Below, one piece after another: positions 24,125-36,278 of a stretch of DNA of 64,000 bases; within the stretch, counting starts at the first letter, position 1, and each line of letters opens with the position of its first letter. The stretch lies in contig JAECYW010000004.1 in the NCBI GenBank assembly GCA_023014335.1, positions 1,860,001-1,924,000 of the forward strand. Reading direction: 5' to 3'. The position numbers and the translations under genes were made by a program. Under the pieces are notes generated by a model. That model worked only from the letters and a program-made list of their open reading frames with translations. It made no database searches and had not been told where the DNA came from. The stretch is from Galerina marginata (Eukaryota; Basidiomycota; Agaricomycetes; Agaricales; Galerinaceae).

Positions 24125-24604
24125 GTTACTCTAGGATGGGTTCATGAAGTTCTACCTTCTGAAGCACGGCGAGAAGTCGCTAAGAGGTGTTCGCGAGAGC
24201 CGAAGACTCCAACAACTTGAGTTGCAATGCAGCAATAAGAGGTCAAGTTAATAGGTGTAAAGATTCGAGTTCAAGTTGGAGGAACATCACGGTTCCGGAC
24301 AACCTCGAAAATTAGTCACGGAACCAAATGCGGACGCCGTACAGACTGTACAGTACGCCACATTCTCAAAAAGTTTAATGACGATTGGCAAAAGAAGTAA
24401 TGACTGTCTATATGATAATTTTGTGTAGGATACATAATTAACTACCCGAGGGCATTCCTCTCGCAAAAGCGCCTAAAACAGGTATGTTACATAGATGAAG
24501 GATATTTGCATACGAATCAGTCTGTAGTGCAGAAAGGAAAGATGAAATCTAGCAAAATTCCAGAAAAGATAGGTCCGTGTCGTAAATTCGTGTTCACCCA
24601 AGTT
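24125..24604. other. Intergenic between RAD2 promoter and CAF120-like 3' end
   Basis: About 480 bp. No open frame or RNA gene is recognised. It contains the RAD2 upstream region on its left side and the 3' UTR of the CAF120-like gene on its right. Confidence 0.45.
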
Positions 24605-27600
24605 TTACTTCGGACTCGTCGGACGAGGTAGTCGGCCCCGGTCGACGGTTTCTGATCCTCCGCGGGCAAGAGGAGAACCCCTACTAGCCGGTGAGCTGGT
24701 ACGCGAAGAGAATGGAGCGTTCTGAGTTGGCGGCAAGAGCCCCGAATCGTTCATCCCTGCTGGCACGGCATTGGCCATACCTGGAGAGGACTTGGCGTCG
24801 AAATTAGACAGCCCAGTGTTTTGTGTTGTGAGAGGAGCCATCGAAGGCGGACTCATGCCCATGCCCATGCCCATGCCCATACCCATACCCATCATCGGCA
24901 TGCCCATCATCGACATGCGAGGATCGAATCCAGCCATGCCACCAGCCATAGCAGGGTTCATTCCATTCATACCTGGATTCATCCCGCCCATGGCAGGGTT
25001 CATGGCCCCCGTATTGGGATTGAGTTGCGATCCACCGCCGCCGCCGCCTTCGCCTCCAACTTGAGACCCTGCGACAGAGAACGCCATCATAGCTTGCTGA
25101 TAAGCCTGAGCAGCTTGCTGAGCAGCAAACATGTGTTGAGGATTGAAGCCACCCATCATCCCTGGGTAGCCCATTTGGCCAGTCATCATCGGGTTCAACG
25201 GTGGCATTCCTGCACCAGCCATCATGGGATTCATGCCGGCGCCAGTCATCATCGGGTTCATGCCCATCATTGGATTCATTCCCATCATCATCGGGTTTGG
25301 CATCATGGGGTTGTACCCAAACTGACCGCCATACATGGAGCCGCCCTGCTGCATTTGATCCAGTTGCTGGCGTTGGTGGTCATCGAAACGTCGCTGCCTT
25401 TCTTCTGCAAGGCGTTTCTCGCGCTCACGTTCGGTCAACGCGGCGCCCACACCTCCTTCTCGCTTCCTTTCTCGCTCATGGGCCGTGATCGCACCAAGGA
25501 GACCAGTCTGAGGCGGAGGAGGCTTATTTGGCACATTGATGAGAGAAGCCCCAGTTTCGCGTGCCATTTCTTCCTGTCGCCTCGCTGAGCGGTCTTCCTT
25601 GTCTTGTAAGCCAGCCGAAAGGAGGCCCTGGGGAGTGAAAGCCTTTGTCATCGTTTCAGATGGCTCCAGCTGCACAAAGGTGTCTTTGACTGGTTGTTGT
25701 TGCTGCTCTGGTTGATGGGCACGGCCAGGACGACCGGAATCCAAGACTTGACTCCACACAGTTTGACGAGCGGTTCCTGGTTGAGGGAATTCTGCCTGTG
25801 ACCGAATAGGAGTCCCATCCTCGTAATATGTGCGTCGATTGCCTTCAGGTGCATACTGGTCTGGGGCCATTCGTCGTTGTGTGTACTGAGGTTGGGGTTG
25901 GTGGACATCGTCAGCTGTAAAAAAAAAAGTTAGCTGATATGGAACCAGATACATAACGCAAATAGCCTACCATACGACCTGTTATTACCGGGAATCTGGG
26001 GCAAATTTCTTGCAGGTCGAAGATGAGACGGGGTCGGAGGAATATCTTGATTGTAGTCACTTGGACCGGGGTGGGCTTGCTGAGTCTGTAGCGGCCTTAG
26101 AGAATTCGTCGACGACGGAATACCATGATGAGAGGTGACACTCTGGGGTCCACGACCCATTGGCCTTTGTGAATCTGAATCAAGCTCGTTGTCGTCGTCA
26201 TCCTCTTCCTCCTCTTCGTCATCCTCCTCCTCATCGCTACTTTCCCAAGTTCCACCAGCTTTCGCCTTACGTTTCCCATTGGCCCTGCCTGGTTTGTGCT
26301 TGGCTGCCTCTTGTGCAGCCTGTTGCGCCTGCGCCTTGAGCTTCCGTTCAGCAGCTTTATTCGATGGCGTAAACGATGACTTGTATGGAGCGGCGTCATT
26401 TACAGGTGGTGGGCGTTGCGGCGACGATGCACTGGCACGGATGTTCAAAGGTTCCACCTTTTGCAGAGGCTGAGGAGTCGACGCGGACGCGGCCAGCGCT
26501 TCTTGTGAGTCTGCAATATCCAAGTACGTCAGGGCAGCCAGCGCCTCCCCGTTGGGGTCGTCGTATGCCAGCTCGGACATGTTGGTCTCCTGTTTCTCGT
26601 GTCGCGTAAGACTCTCGTCAGTCTCAGTGACGGTCTGAGAAGAAATACTCTCAGGCCCGTTGAACGAACGAGGGGCAGGGGCACGTGCCCCAGAGGGTTT
26701 ACGTCCTAGTCCAGATCTTGTCGGGCTTAGCCGACCAATTGTCGGCGACATGGGATGTGTGCTGCTCTTGGAATTGGGAGGGAAGTAGTTCGAGGTGTTG
26801 GTGTCCACGAAGGTTGATGGACCACGACGAACAGGAGAAGGACTAGAATTCTTCGCACTGCCACCAAACGGCTCAATGGCCTGGTTTTGTGGCGCGCTCA
26901 CACTGGCATTATTATTAGGGCGAGAGTCTGATTCGTCGAATGAAGACGTTTCATCATCCTCATCTGACGCTGCCTGTTTGCCGCGCAGCTGTTGCTCACG
27001 TTGCTTATGAAGCATGCCGCCACCGCTATTTCCAGAATCGGACTGGTTCATGTAGAAAAGTGCTCCTGCTTCGTTGATCAAATCGTTAGGTTCGTCCGTT
27101 GGAGAGGATCGCGCGGTTTTTGACTGAGGTGGTTGTCCCCGTTGGCTTGAAGAAGTTGGCTGGACCCAGGTCGAAGAATTTCCGTTCTGCGACGTCGGCA
27201 TTTGATCTGCATCGCTGACAGGCTCTGGTGATGTGCTGCCACCAATAGAAAGATTGGACGTGTTCGTCTTAGACCGCGTTTCTTCAAGCAGGAAGGCCGG
27301 GAAAGGTTGGGCCGAATTAGGAGACAATGGTCCTTGGTCTTTCGAAGAGGTTGAAGTAAACGACTGAGGGCTTGTTGGGGGACTAAGGTTGTCGAAAGTT
27401 GCGACATCCGGTGGTTTTGGTGAATCAAACGGTGCAGAAGTCGCAACAGACGTCAAACTCTTGTCAACCATGCTGTTGTAAGACGGCTGTGTTCCAATCG
27501 AGAGATGACTGCTCATAGTGGTTGCCGCAGAAGCACTTGTTGCCAGAGTTTGCGCAGGCGCATTCAAAGATATCGGACTCGCAGGTTGTGGACTGTGCGA

Positions 27601-30235
27601 CATTGGCCCGTTCAACACAGAAGTGGAACCCCCGGAAGATGATTGTGCATTCGCAGAAGGTGGCCGGGCAGATGGACCAGGACTTGGCGACCTCGCAGCA
27701 GCAGCAGCTCCTTGTTGAGGTGGTTGGTCAGGCGCAGAAACGAGGCTCTGTTGAGGTGAGATCCCGACATTATTCAACGCGGATGGACCGTCCATCGAGA
27801 GCGTCCGGCCATGCGTCAAAATGCTACTTCTTTCGGTAATGGGTGTCAAAGGTCGATCGCGAGGCTGAGGTTGGGGTTGGCTTTGAGGTTGAGTAGTATT
27901 TGACACAGGAGCACCATTGGCGCCAAAACTCAAGGGTGGCAACTGCGGCCCGGAAGAGACGCCAAAGGTACCAGCGCTGGACCCACTATCCTGTGGAATG
28001 GGGGGTAAAAGACCGCTATTGTTGGCCGTGCCGGCAACTGCTGGTAATGTTGGTGGGGAATCTTCCAAAGGACGTTGGGTGGGTCGGACGGCCTGAACAG
28101 CCGGTTTCAAGTTAGCAAGAAGTAGCTTCTTCAATTCCGACCTTATAAACGAAGTACGGTCGTCTCTGGGATCCATATTTTCGACGAGCTCTCTATCCAA
28201 GAAAAGATTCTAACAATGGATGATCAACGACGAAAACCGCCACGAAAATGGAAGTTGAAACGCACCTCTTTCTGAGCTCCCACGGGGTACCCGAACATTA
28301 GAGAAATGGGATCGCGAGGGTCCCATGTCCATGCATCTGGCCTCCCATACAGCTCGAAGGCATCGTGAAGTGCTGGACACAAACGGTGACGTCAACAACA
28401 GCTCTAAGATAAATGATCTAGCGTGAGGAACCCACCAACGACCCACTTCAACATCTCCGCCGCCTGACCAACGCTATTTTCCATCTCAGGCATGATCAAA
28501 ACCCAGCCTTCCCGCGTTCGCAAATTACCAGCCATGTCGTCATCGCCAAATGTGCCTTCCACCTTCATCAAAGTACTCCGGTTGATCAGCTCGGGACGCT
28601 CTGGGTATACACCAAACGCTTGAGTAACTGTATGAACCGTCATCAGAGCCTTCTTGCGATCCTTGGGTTTAGGTCCCGTGAACATGGATATTAAAGGTTT
28701 CTGGGGTATCACGTTCGAAACGTTGGTATCTCGCGAAAACAAGTTGGACATCCGCTTCTTCTTCAAAGTTGCTTGTGCAGCGGCGCTGGCGGCATTCGCC
28801 GTCGTCCCTTCAGCACCTTCTAGTCCCTCTTGGACCACCAGCCAGACGCGTTTCCAGTCTGTCTGTCCAGCAATGCGGACTCGAGCAAAGCCTTCCATCT
28901 TGCCCCGAACAAGTGTCGAAGGTACATCTCGAGCTGTAAACCCATGAACATTAAAGACGGATAAACGAAGATAATAATTGTACACACCATTCAGCGTGAT
29001 TCTTATTAGGTGTGCAGTATAGATTTCCTCGAGTCGGGATTTCTCCCACGCAGCCAATCGCAAGGCTGCAGCCCAGGAGAGCAGAGCAGCAGTCGAAGGG
29101 CATGAAAATAGAAGAAGGTTTGACCCCGCGGTATTAAGAGTGAGAACGTTCGTATATCGTTTCGAAGGCGTTGTAGGAGTTGCCGGGACGGTTACCGAGC
29201 CCAAGACTTGAATAAACTTGATGAAAGGAAATTGTCAGAAACAAGGCGCTAGATGGCCGCCTGCGAACGAGAGAGACTCACTGCATCCGTCACGTTGATA
29301 TAAGATGGCGGAACTTCTTTCCCCTGTTTGCTCGCTTCCTGGATTTCCTTCATCGACCAAATACTCAAAGTGGTGCCACCAAGCTGTGCCCAAACCTCCG
29401 TCCATCCCTCATCCTTAGTGGGCTTTTGACCGTCGGGTTGGCGTTCGAAACGGCGAACAAGAGGTCCGGAGAAGTAGATTTTGTGTGCATGGGCTATCGA
29501 TAGCTGGACAACAGAGCGGATCTCGGGGTGCAAAGGGGTGGGAGCAGGTGGTTGAGAAGGTTGAGAACCACCTTTGACTGATGGAGCACGGTTTACTGTT
29601 GGTTGCGATCCATTAGACGCACGACTCATGTTCGAGTTGCCCGTGTTATTTCCCTGTTGCGGCTGAGGCTGAGGTCGCTGAGGCTGAGCTTGAGGTGGGA
29701 GTGGCTGCTGCGGCTGATTGAATTGTTGAGGCGGAGGTGGTGGTGGTGGAGATGCAGCAAAGTTGGGTCCCTGCTGCTGCTGCTGCATCGCGTAGGGCGT
29801 GATATTTTGCTGGGGAGGAAGAGGCTGTCCTTGCCTGGAAGGGCCGGGAGCCGATGAAACAAACGTGTTTGAAGGCGGAGGCAAATATTGCTGGGGTGAT
29901 TGACTCCCGCTCCCGTTTGTATTTCCCATTGTGGAAACCGCTCTCTGGGGAGGTACACTGCCTTGTGGATCGGCCGGCTGCTTGTTGCGATTAAACCCAA
30001 AGAATGACGGTGTGCGCGAATGCGCCATCTCTGGTGACTGGGACGGAGACGAGGCGTAGACAGGCTGTGCGAAGCTGTTGGAACCCGCTGGTGGATTTAC
30101 GGGCGAGAACTGTTGCTGGTTCTGGTTGAACTGATTCTGGCTCTGTGCGCGTAGCTGCTGAAATCGCGGGGGAGGGATGTAGCCGTTTCTTGATTCCCAG
30201 TGAGGCGTTGGGGTGGACTGAGGATAAGAAGTCAT
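24605..30235 (-). CDS. CAF120: CAF120/SKG3-like PH-domain protein
   Basis: A very large protein (about 1,800 residues over several exons). The N-terminal about 230 residues are Gln/Pro-rich. The PH-like domain follows (LHPEIRSVVQLSIAHAHKIY, GPLVRRFERQPDG, EVWAQLGGTTLSIWS, then YTNVLTLNTAGSNLLLFSCP after an intron). A second conserved block has GFARVRIAGQTDWKRVWLVV and MFTGPKPKDRKKALMTVHTV. The middle is a long Ser/Pro/Gln-rich disordered region. The C-terminal part (24608-25918) has a charged coiled-coil-like helix (TEREREKRLAEERQRRFDDH) and then an extreme Met/Asn/Gly/Pro repeat region. Yeast Caf120 and Skg3 share the PH region; Caf120 associates with CCR4-NOT and Skg3 with bud sites. The orthology is by architecture. 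The junctions near 28430 and 25925 were checked as GT-AG. Confidence 0.8.
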
Positions 30236-31126
30236 GCGGATGGCTCCTCTTCAAGCTTCAAATGCGAACTTCGAGATGATGGGAATCCTAATCCTGCCCG
30301 CCGCACCACCTTCCGCTAAGCTGCCGTTACCCACGTGCTGCCAGCCACCATTCTCTGAGCGCTGGCCTTCATACTTGACCACCTCTGTCCCAGTGCATAA
30401 AGTCAACCATAACCATGGATGTTGCTATTGGCTTCGGGGGTAGAAACCTTACGAGCGATCAATGAATAAACATATGGAATTCTGGGCGCTAAAAGCTGGT
30501 AATCGCAGACACCCACCTGACTCCCCGCCATAGGCTGCATCGGAGCGCATGGTAGATATCCTGGTTTCAATACTGACCAAGAGAATACACTTCCTTTGTG
30601 ACATATCCACTATGAAATTGCGTCCCGCACCACCCTTCTTATATCCACATGCACCGAACCAGGTTCGACACTATGCAAACCGTAAAGTAACCAATGCATG
30701 AAAACATTCACTTAATCGAGAAGAGACCGAAAAATAATTAGCAGTGCAATCTTCCTCTATAACATAAAACGAAGTTTTAGCTGATGACGACATGCCTCGT
30801 TTACAGTGGCTTGACGAGAAAAGAACACATGTCGGAAGAGCAGCCTTTCGGACAGACAGAAGCTGTCTAAACCGACGTGGTAATAACTTTTTGGGTGCCC
30901 GCATGCTGAGGGGCAACCTGTACTTACGGCAAAGTCTGAAGAACGGCGCTATCAGTCCGGATACTTTTTATGCAGCCTGTGCCAAAGCCACGATGGTGAA
31001 CCAAAGATTTGTTTGCATGGCCGCAACAATCGGGTGTCTGGGCAAAATGAAAAAAACCAGTTCCATTGAACGAGTTTAACATCAAATAGATACGTACGAC
31101 ATCAGATTCTTTGCTTCCATAGAAAG
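30236..31126. other. Intergenic, upstream of CAF120-like gene
   Basis: About 890 bp with only short open frames on both strands (for example plus 30792-31079 and minus 30671-30916). These have no recognisable family and look like decayed sequence. The CAF120-like promoter lies at the left side. Confidence 0.4.
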
Positions 31127-32045
31127 TTAAGCAGTAGCCAATTTCGAGAGAACAAAATCCTTTTCTTCATTCGTGTAGGCGGTGGCAAATGCTCTGGTAT
31201 GATGCTCAACCTCGGCCAAGATCTCTCTTTGCGAGTTTACAGGGTTGAAAAGCGCTGGATAGCATAGGACGCGGGCGCCATTAAAAGATGAGAACATTAA
31301 AGAGGTCGGGTGAAAAGTTCGCTGTTGATAAATGAAGAGAAGAGTCACCGGGAAGGAAGCAAGGACAGAGTGTATTGTCGGGGAGGTCCCATTGAGAAAC
31401 GACAAATCAACAGAATGAAGATGTCGGCGGAGGTTTGACAGAGGTCGTAAAGAGTTTTTGGATAGTTTCAAATAATTCCAGTAATTCAATCCAGGCAAGT
31501 CATCGCGTCCGAGAGATTGTTATGCGGAGCCCTCTAAGAACGTTACCAGTGCTCCGTCGTGCAGAATGTGTGTGTCCTTCCAATTACAGCGCATGTCGTC
31601 TGGAAGGTAACGGAGGGTATTATTGAGAGATAGGATAAAGTCGTACTCTCGATTGTCCGGCGCGGAGTAATGTTACAGAGTACAGTTCGTTTCAGCACGG
31701 GTAAGTGAAGCTCTAAACTGTACCCGATGGTAGGTCATGCGGATGTCGTCATATGTGGGTCCAATGTGGCAAAGTCCTGTTCTGGTGCTGAAAAGCTGCT
31801 GAGAAGAAATTGCAACCAATTCCGGGTATCAGACGAACAACGAAAAGTTCATAAAGTGCGCGTCCTAATGCGTCGGAGATGTTACCCACACCGTATAGAT
31901 GAGCACAGCCGAGTGCAACCGCAAGGAAAAATGGGACCACGGAGATCAGTGTCAAGTTGTACGATACTGAGCCAGAGTACTGGTCAAGGGCGTTCCCTGG
32001 GTCGGTTGTAGCCCCTCGAGGATGACTGATGATGGTTTTCTAAAA
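31127..32045 (-). pseudogene. Relic of an unidentified gene with in-frame stops
   Basis: On the minus strand one reading frame runs from about 31798 to 31127 and looks coding throughout (for example GLCHIGPTYDDIRMTYHRVQ, DFILSLNNTLRYLPDDMRCN and WKDTHILHDGALVTFLEG). Two in-frame TAA codons (31675-31673 and 31522-31520) interrupt it, and no GT-AG intron that I can find removes them in phase. Upstream, another frame (31955 onwards) adds a hydrophobic segment (LISVVPFFLAVALGCAHLYG), reached through a possible intron at the acceptor near 31799. The family is not recognised. Best read as a degraded gene encoding a protein with at least one membrane helix. Confidence 0.45.
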
Positions 32046-32480
32046 TTAAAATAAAATTGCTTTCCGCATTTATGTTAGGCCAAAACGGTGAGGTTCGGCT
32101 AGCAAGCCTTCCCGCGAAGATAGGGAGGAATCGCGTAGGAGTTGGGTCGAAGTAATATGCCGACAGCAGACCCATTCACGAGTTAGTAGTCGATTGTTAT
32201 AACTCGATCCAGATCTAAACACGAGGCTTCCCTTAAATGGTATGCTCCTGGCCCGCGACACGGAGGGCGCGGAGGGCGCTTCGGTCGCCATTCCTGCTGT
32301 CCGGCTTGTTATCTCAATTATGCTAAGGCCATACATGACCTTACCAACTTCAAAATTAATAAATCAAAGTTGTGCCTACTTGAACATGAAAAGACTGCCG
32401 AGTAATAATCACAAGTTCACGAAAATACAAATTGAATTGGGACTACGTTGTAATGATGGGCATTCTATTCATTGGAATAC
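32046..32480. other. Gene-poor spacer
   Basis: Continues upstream of the relic. Minus-strand open frames at 31984-32175 and 32070-32336 could be further exons of the same decayed gene, but I could not join them in phase. Nothing else is seen. Confidence 0.3.
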
Positions 32481-33240
32481 ATACTGCAATTATGTGAAGC
32501 GTATAGAAAATTTCTGAGATGAGGGGAACCCACTTCCAAATGAGAGCGGCTGTGGTGCCGCTGGACTTAAGGTCGAGAGGGATGGGGGAGGGGTGCTGCA
32601 GTGGGTGCGAACTTGAAGGACCACGTTGACGAGCTCTCGAGCCACGATAGGGAGGAGGGAGATGTAGACCAAAGCCAACGTCACCACAATGTTGATGATG
32701 TGGAGGCCGATAATGGTCGGGATGGACGAGGTGACGCCTGTGCAGGCGCTGGAGGCCAGGCCGACGACGGGAAAGGAGAGCCACCAACTGCAGGTGTTGA
32801 TGAGAGTAAAGTGGCAATGTCGATGACGATATGATCCACGATGAGAGCATGGATAACGAACGCAATGTGGACTTCACATAGCACCCGATATACATCAGAA
32901 TGGTGATGGCCACTCCTACCCCAACGACGGGGAGGCGAAAGACTCTAATGTGAGAAAAATTCCCGGTGAGGCGACGAACTACGAAGTGAAGAACAGAAGA
33001 CAATGAGCGCCGCACCCGCCGCCTTTCTACCCGCGCCGATACCGACCTGCCGGACTACCACCTGGTCTGCCGGACTACCACCTGGTCCACCTCCAGATGC
33101 TCCCTTCCTCCACTGCTGCCCTATGATGCACCGGCAGCCGTCAGGAGGAGCAGAATGAAATAAGAGGGCTCTGTAGGCGGCCTGAACAGAAGCAGCAGCA
33201 GCACAGTGTGTGTACGCGACAGCAAGGGAGTAGCCCATCC
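32481..33240 (-). pseudogene. Possible membrane-protein gene remnant
   Basis: Minus-strand frames in this GC-richer stretch encode consecutive hydrophobic segments. These are FRLPVVGVGVAITILMYIG, then FVIHALIVDHIVIDIATLL in another frame, then IPTIIGLHIINIVVTLALVY and ISLLPIVARELVNVVLQV. The order and spacing suggest a multi-pass membrane protein, but the frames change without convincing splice sites and no start or complete end was found. I do not recognise the family. It could be a pseudogene or a gene whose introns I misread. Confidence 0.3.
33047..33086. repeat. Perfect 20-bp tandem duplication
   Basis: The unit CTGCCGGACTACCACCTGGT occurs twice head to tail (33047-33066 and 33067-33086) with no mismatch. 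Its length is not a multiple of three, so it would shift any reading frame crossing it. Confidence 0.9.
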
Positions 33241-35405
33241 GCTGACACTTGGCCCCAGTTCGACGACGACAGCAAGGTGGCGAGAGAGGTAGCGAGTGTC
33301 CGTCACCTCCTCGTAACCTTCTCGATTGTCCCTCTCGCCTGCTTCTCGTGTTTGGCCAACCCCATGCCCATCATGATGCGTGGCTGACACCATCCCGCCG
33401 AAGCCTTGCTTTTGGGATGACAAGCAGACGGCGGCGCTGGTGCACTGGGATCCCCAAACCCCCGAAGGGCCCGAACTCTCCAGTGGCGAGTGTGAACCTT
33501 CGGAAATGGCGCCATTAGGGCAACTATTCCGTGGTGGTTGGAATTGCCTGGAGTCAACTGAATGACTTGTGGTCGGGCGAGCAGCAGCTCACGCCTGAAT
33601 ACCACAATACCTGTTGAAAACAAACTGGAGTCATTGAATTACATCATTGAGACAGCAATGAACATGGAGTACTTAATGGCCCAGTCATTCTGCACGAGTG
33701 CCGTTCACTGTCATCGTCTGTCGAGGTTGAATTTCGTGGTTGAGGTGGTCTGTAGGGCAAAGAAGGCGCAGCCGTCGCTGTTGAGATCTAACAATAAATT
33801 TATTATTGAAATGTTTGTGGGGTTAGCATAGCAGTCGGGCTGGCCGCAGAAACGAGCGGAAAACGTGGTGCGGGAGAAGCTGGCAAATCCCAAGATCCAA
33901 ATCGAGTTATAACAATCGACACATCACTGCCCATTCACAGACTTCGACTTCGGAGCATGAATGGCCACCTCCATATGCGATAAAGTCAATACAGTGGGAG
34001 TGTGCGATTCCACTCCATTAGGAGATTGTGCCGAAGTCCACCTTCGAGACTCCACTGTTGTCAGGCTGAGGACAGATCTATGAGCCGGTATGAACCAGGA
34101 GCTCGCAGGAACTAAAAACCTTCTAAAGAATACGGGTGGCAAGCATTGGACGATTTTTTTCAGCTCAGCACTTGCTGTTACCCTTGTTCGCTTGATCCCA
34201 AAAAGATATAGTGTGGAGAGGTCAGTGGTTTTTGACGAAGGTCGAGCTCAAGTGTTGCAACAAGAAATAATCGCAATCGAAGTCGAGAAAAAACGTGAGC
34301 GTGTTTAGATATGCTGACGAGTCGACGAGCGTTCAAATCGGAGGCTTGGAGTGCTCGAAAGGGTATAAGAATTCGCCAGGTTCGGAGATCAGCTAGACTT
34401 TTTTTTTACGATGTTTCGGAAGTGGGTAACCAGAGTAGAAGACATCATGCCTAGAGAGAAGAATGCCTGGCGAGAGCTAGCGAGGCACCGAGAGTTATGG
34501 ACCCAGAAAAGAACCGGACGTCCGCTGGAGCCTGGATTCAAAGAACAGTGGACACAGCATGCACACGTGTTGTGCTAAGAACGTAAGTGAAAACTGGTGC
34601 GAATTAAAGTGCAAGGCGGCGAGGCTACTCGGGGCTACCGGTGCCGCGGTTGCGTGAAATAACGCAAATCATTGGGAGACTTGATCTGTTCCGTGGGTGC
34701 TGAGTGCTCCGCTGAAGAATTGTAAGGGTCAAAGATTGAAGGGACTTGACTTGTGGGTGATATGTTCGCTCTCCTAACATATACAAATTGAGTAGTAAAT
34801 TCCAGTTCTGGATGTAGGACTACGAACAAACTTACGTATATACTTCTTTAGAACGTGGTTTGTATACAGTCGTTTGAAAATTTTCAGGAACCACATAAAG
34901 TGGTGCGGGTAGAATACTTAGGACGTAATGATAATGCAATTTAAGAAGTTTTGGAGGCGTTGCACCTGTGAAGTCGGGGGTTAGGGTCGGCGGTGAATTC
35001 GGTCAATTAAGTGGGGAAATCACCGCGTATCACCTGGCCAAAATCCTTACAATGCACGTCCAAAAAAAGGCTCGCGAAACTATGGGCTCAGGATAGCAGG
35101 TGAGGCAAAAATCCTATCGGCTGCCGAACCTGCAACAGTTCAGGCCTCAAGGTCAACTTGTTTCGGTGGCACATCCCCAAAAGCACACTGAAAGATGGGA
35201 GGCTGAAATCAGGCACTGGACTTGATTGTGCAACCTGATCATACAAATTATCTGTCAAAGCTTCAAATCGGACCTAAATTCGCAATCTATGCCAGTTTTG
35301 ATTGAAGCGAACGACGAGCCAACTTCTTCATGTCAGAATCACACAGCTAAAAGAATGGCCTGCCGGCCAAACCAATTTCTATAACACAGAACTTTTCCAA
35401 CAACT
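33241..35405. other. Gene-poor tract with short relic frames
   Basis: About 2.2 kb. Short plus-strand frames at 34090-34308 (MNQELAGTKNLL...) and about 34410-34580 (MFRKWVTRVEDIMPREKN...) have a coding look but no recognised domain. They may be debris of a retroelement or other gene. No LTR, terminal inverted repeat or tRNA is seen. Confidence 0.35.
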
Positions 35406-35984
35406 TTATTCTTCGGTATCGACAGGTGCTCGAGCCTACAAAATAGACATCGCGACGTTCTTCAATAAAGCAGAAAACAAGGGGTAGGTGGAAAAGCACC
35501 TTATTCTCTTCCAATCCTCCAAGCTCCTTGACAAGTCCGTCAAAGGGGTATTGACGGCGGACGGCCGGGGGCTCTGGGAGTAATACGTATTTGACGGTAA
35601 GGCCAAAGGTGACAAAGCCAGCGACCGCATAGAGGAATTGACGCAGTGCGACATTGGGATCGACAGGTGGGGCATCCGGTCCCCACATCGAAAGAGCTTC
35701 TTCATGTTCGTGAAGCTATTCGAAAAATAAGGAAAGGTCAAAATTGGGTTCACATTATGGCCTACCGTGTCTCCAAAGTTTCTTCTTGTCAAAGGATCGT
35801 CCCAACCCAGCGGGGGAAGTTCTTGTCTGGAGACCCATGGCAATTGGGGATATCCATTCAGCTGAGGATCGACCTCTTCTTTTGATGTTGAGGCATATCG
35901 CCTTGTGGGGTTTATAACCGTCCGTGGTCTTGCTGCAAAGCGCGCAGCGACGCGACGGACGACGGTGGTTGAGTTCATGTTCAC
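35406..35984 (-). CDS. NDUFB8: NDUFB8-like subunit of respiratory complex I
   Basis: Accessory subunit of the membrane arm of NADH:ubiquinone oxidoreductase. Three exons give about 154 aa. Exon 1 carries a mitochondrial presequence rich in Arg (VVRRVAARFAARPRTVINPT), then DPQLNGYPQLP and DDPLTRRNFGDT. Exon 2 begins LHEHEEALSMWGPD and includes one membrane span (LYAVAGFVTFGLTVKYVLL) followed by QYPFDGLVKELGG. A short last exon ends APVDTEE. The order GYPxLP, W-D-P-x-x-R-x-N-x-G, the span and QYP...LGG matches the NDUFB8/ASHI family. The start at 35984 is the first ATG; a second ATG two codons later is also possible. It is divergent from the methyltransferase gene. Confidence 0.85.
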
Positions 35985-36278
35985 GGAGGGCGACGGCGAG
36001 CTGGCAAATCGGGTTTGTGCTTTGGGCTGTGAGAATTTGATGGGTGGTGTTGCACGTGGCTTACGGAGCTATAGCAAATCCAGATAAGGAAGACCCCAAG
36101 TCCCTGAGTGTTTCTTTTCCATTTTCCAGAATTACGTTCCATCATCGAGGTTAAAGTCCATGAACATCTTGATTTATTCGCTTATGTCCCAGGGCTCTCG
36201 GGACGGTGTTGCCAAAAGGGCTGGCGGCTTTTGCGTCTTTACCTTCACGACGCCTACCCAACTTTCACCATTTTCACT

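Noticed and set aside
24821..25588. A 255-codon plus-strand frame rich in His, Ala and Thr
   Set aside because: It is the exact antisense of the methionine-rich part of the CAF120-like gene; the His/Thr pattern is the complement of ATG-rich codons.
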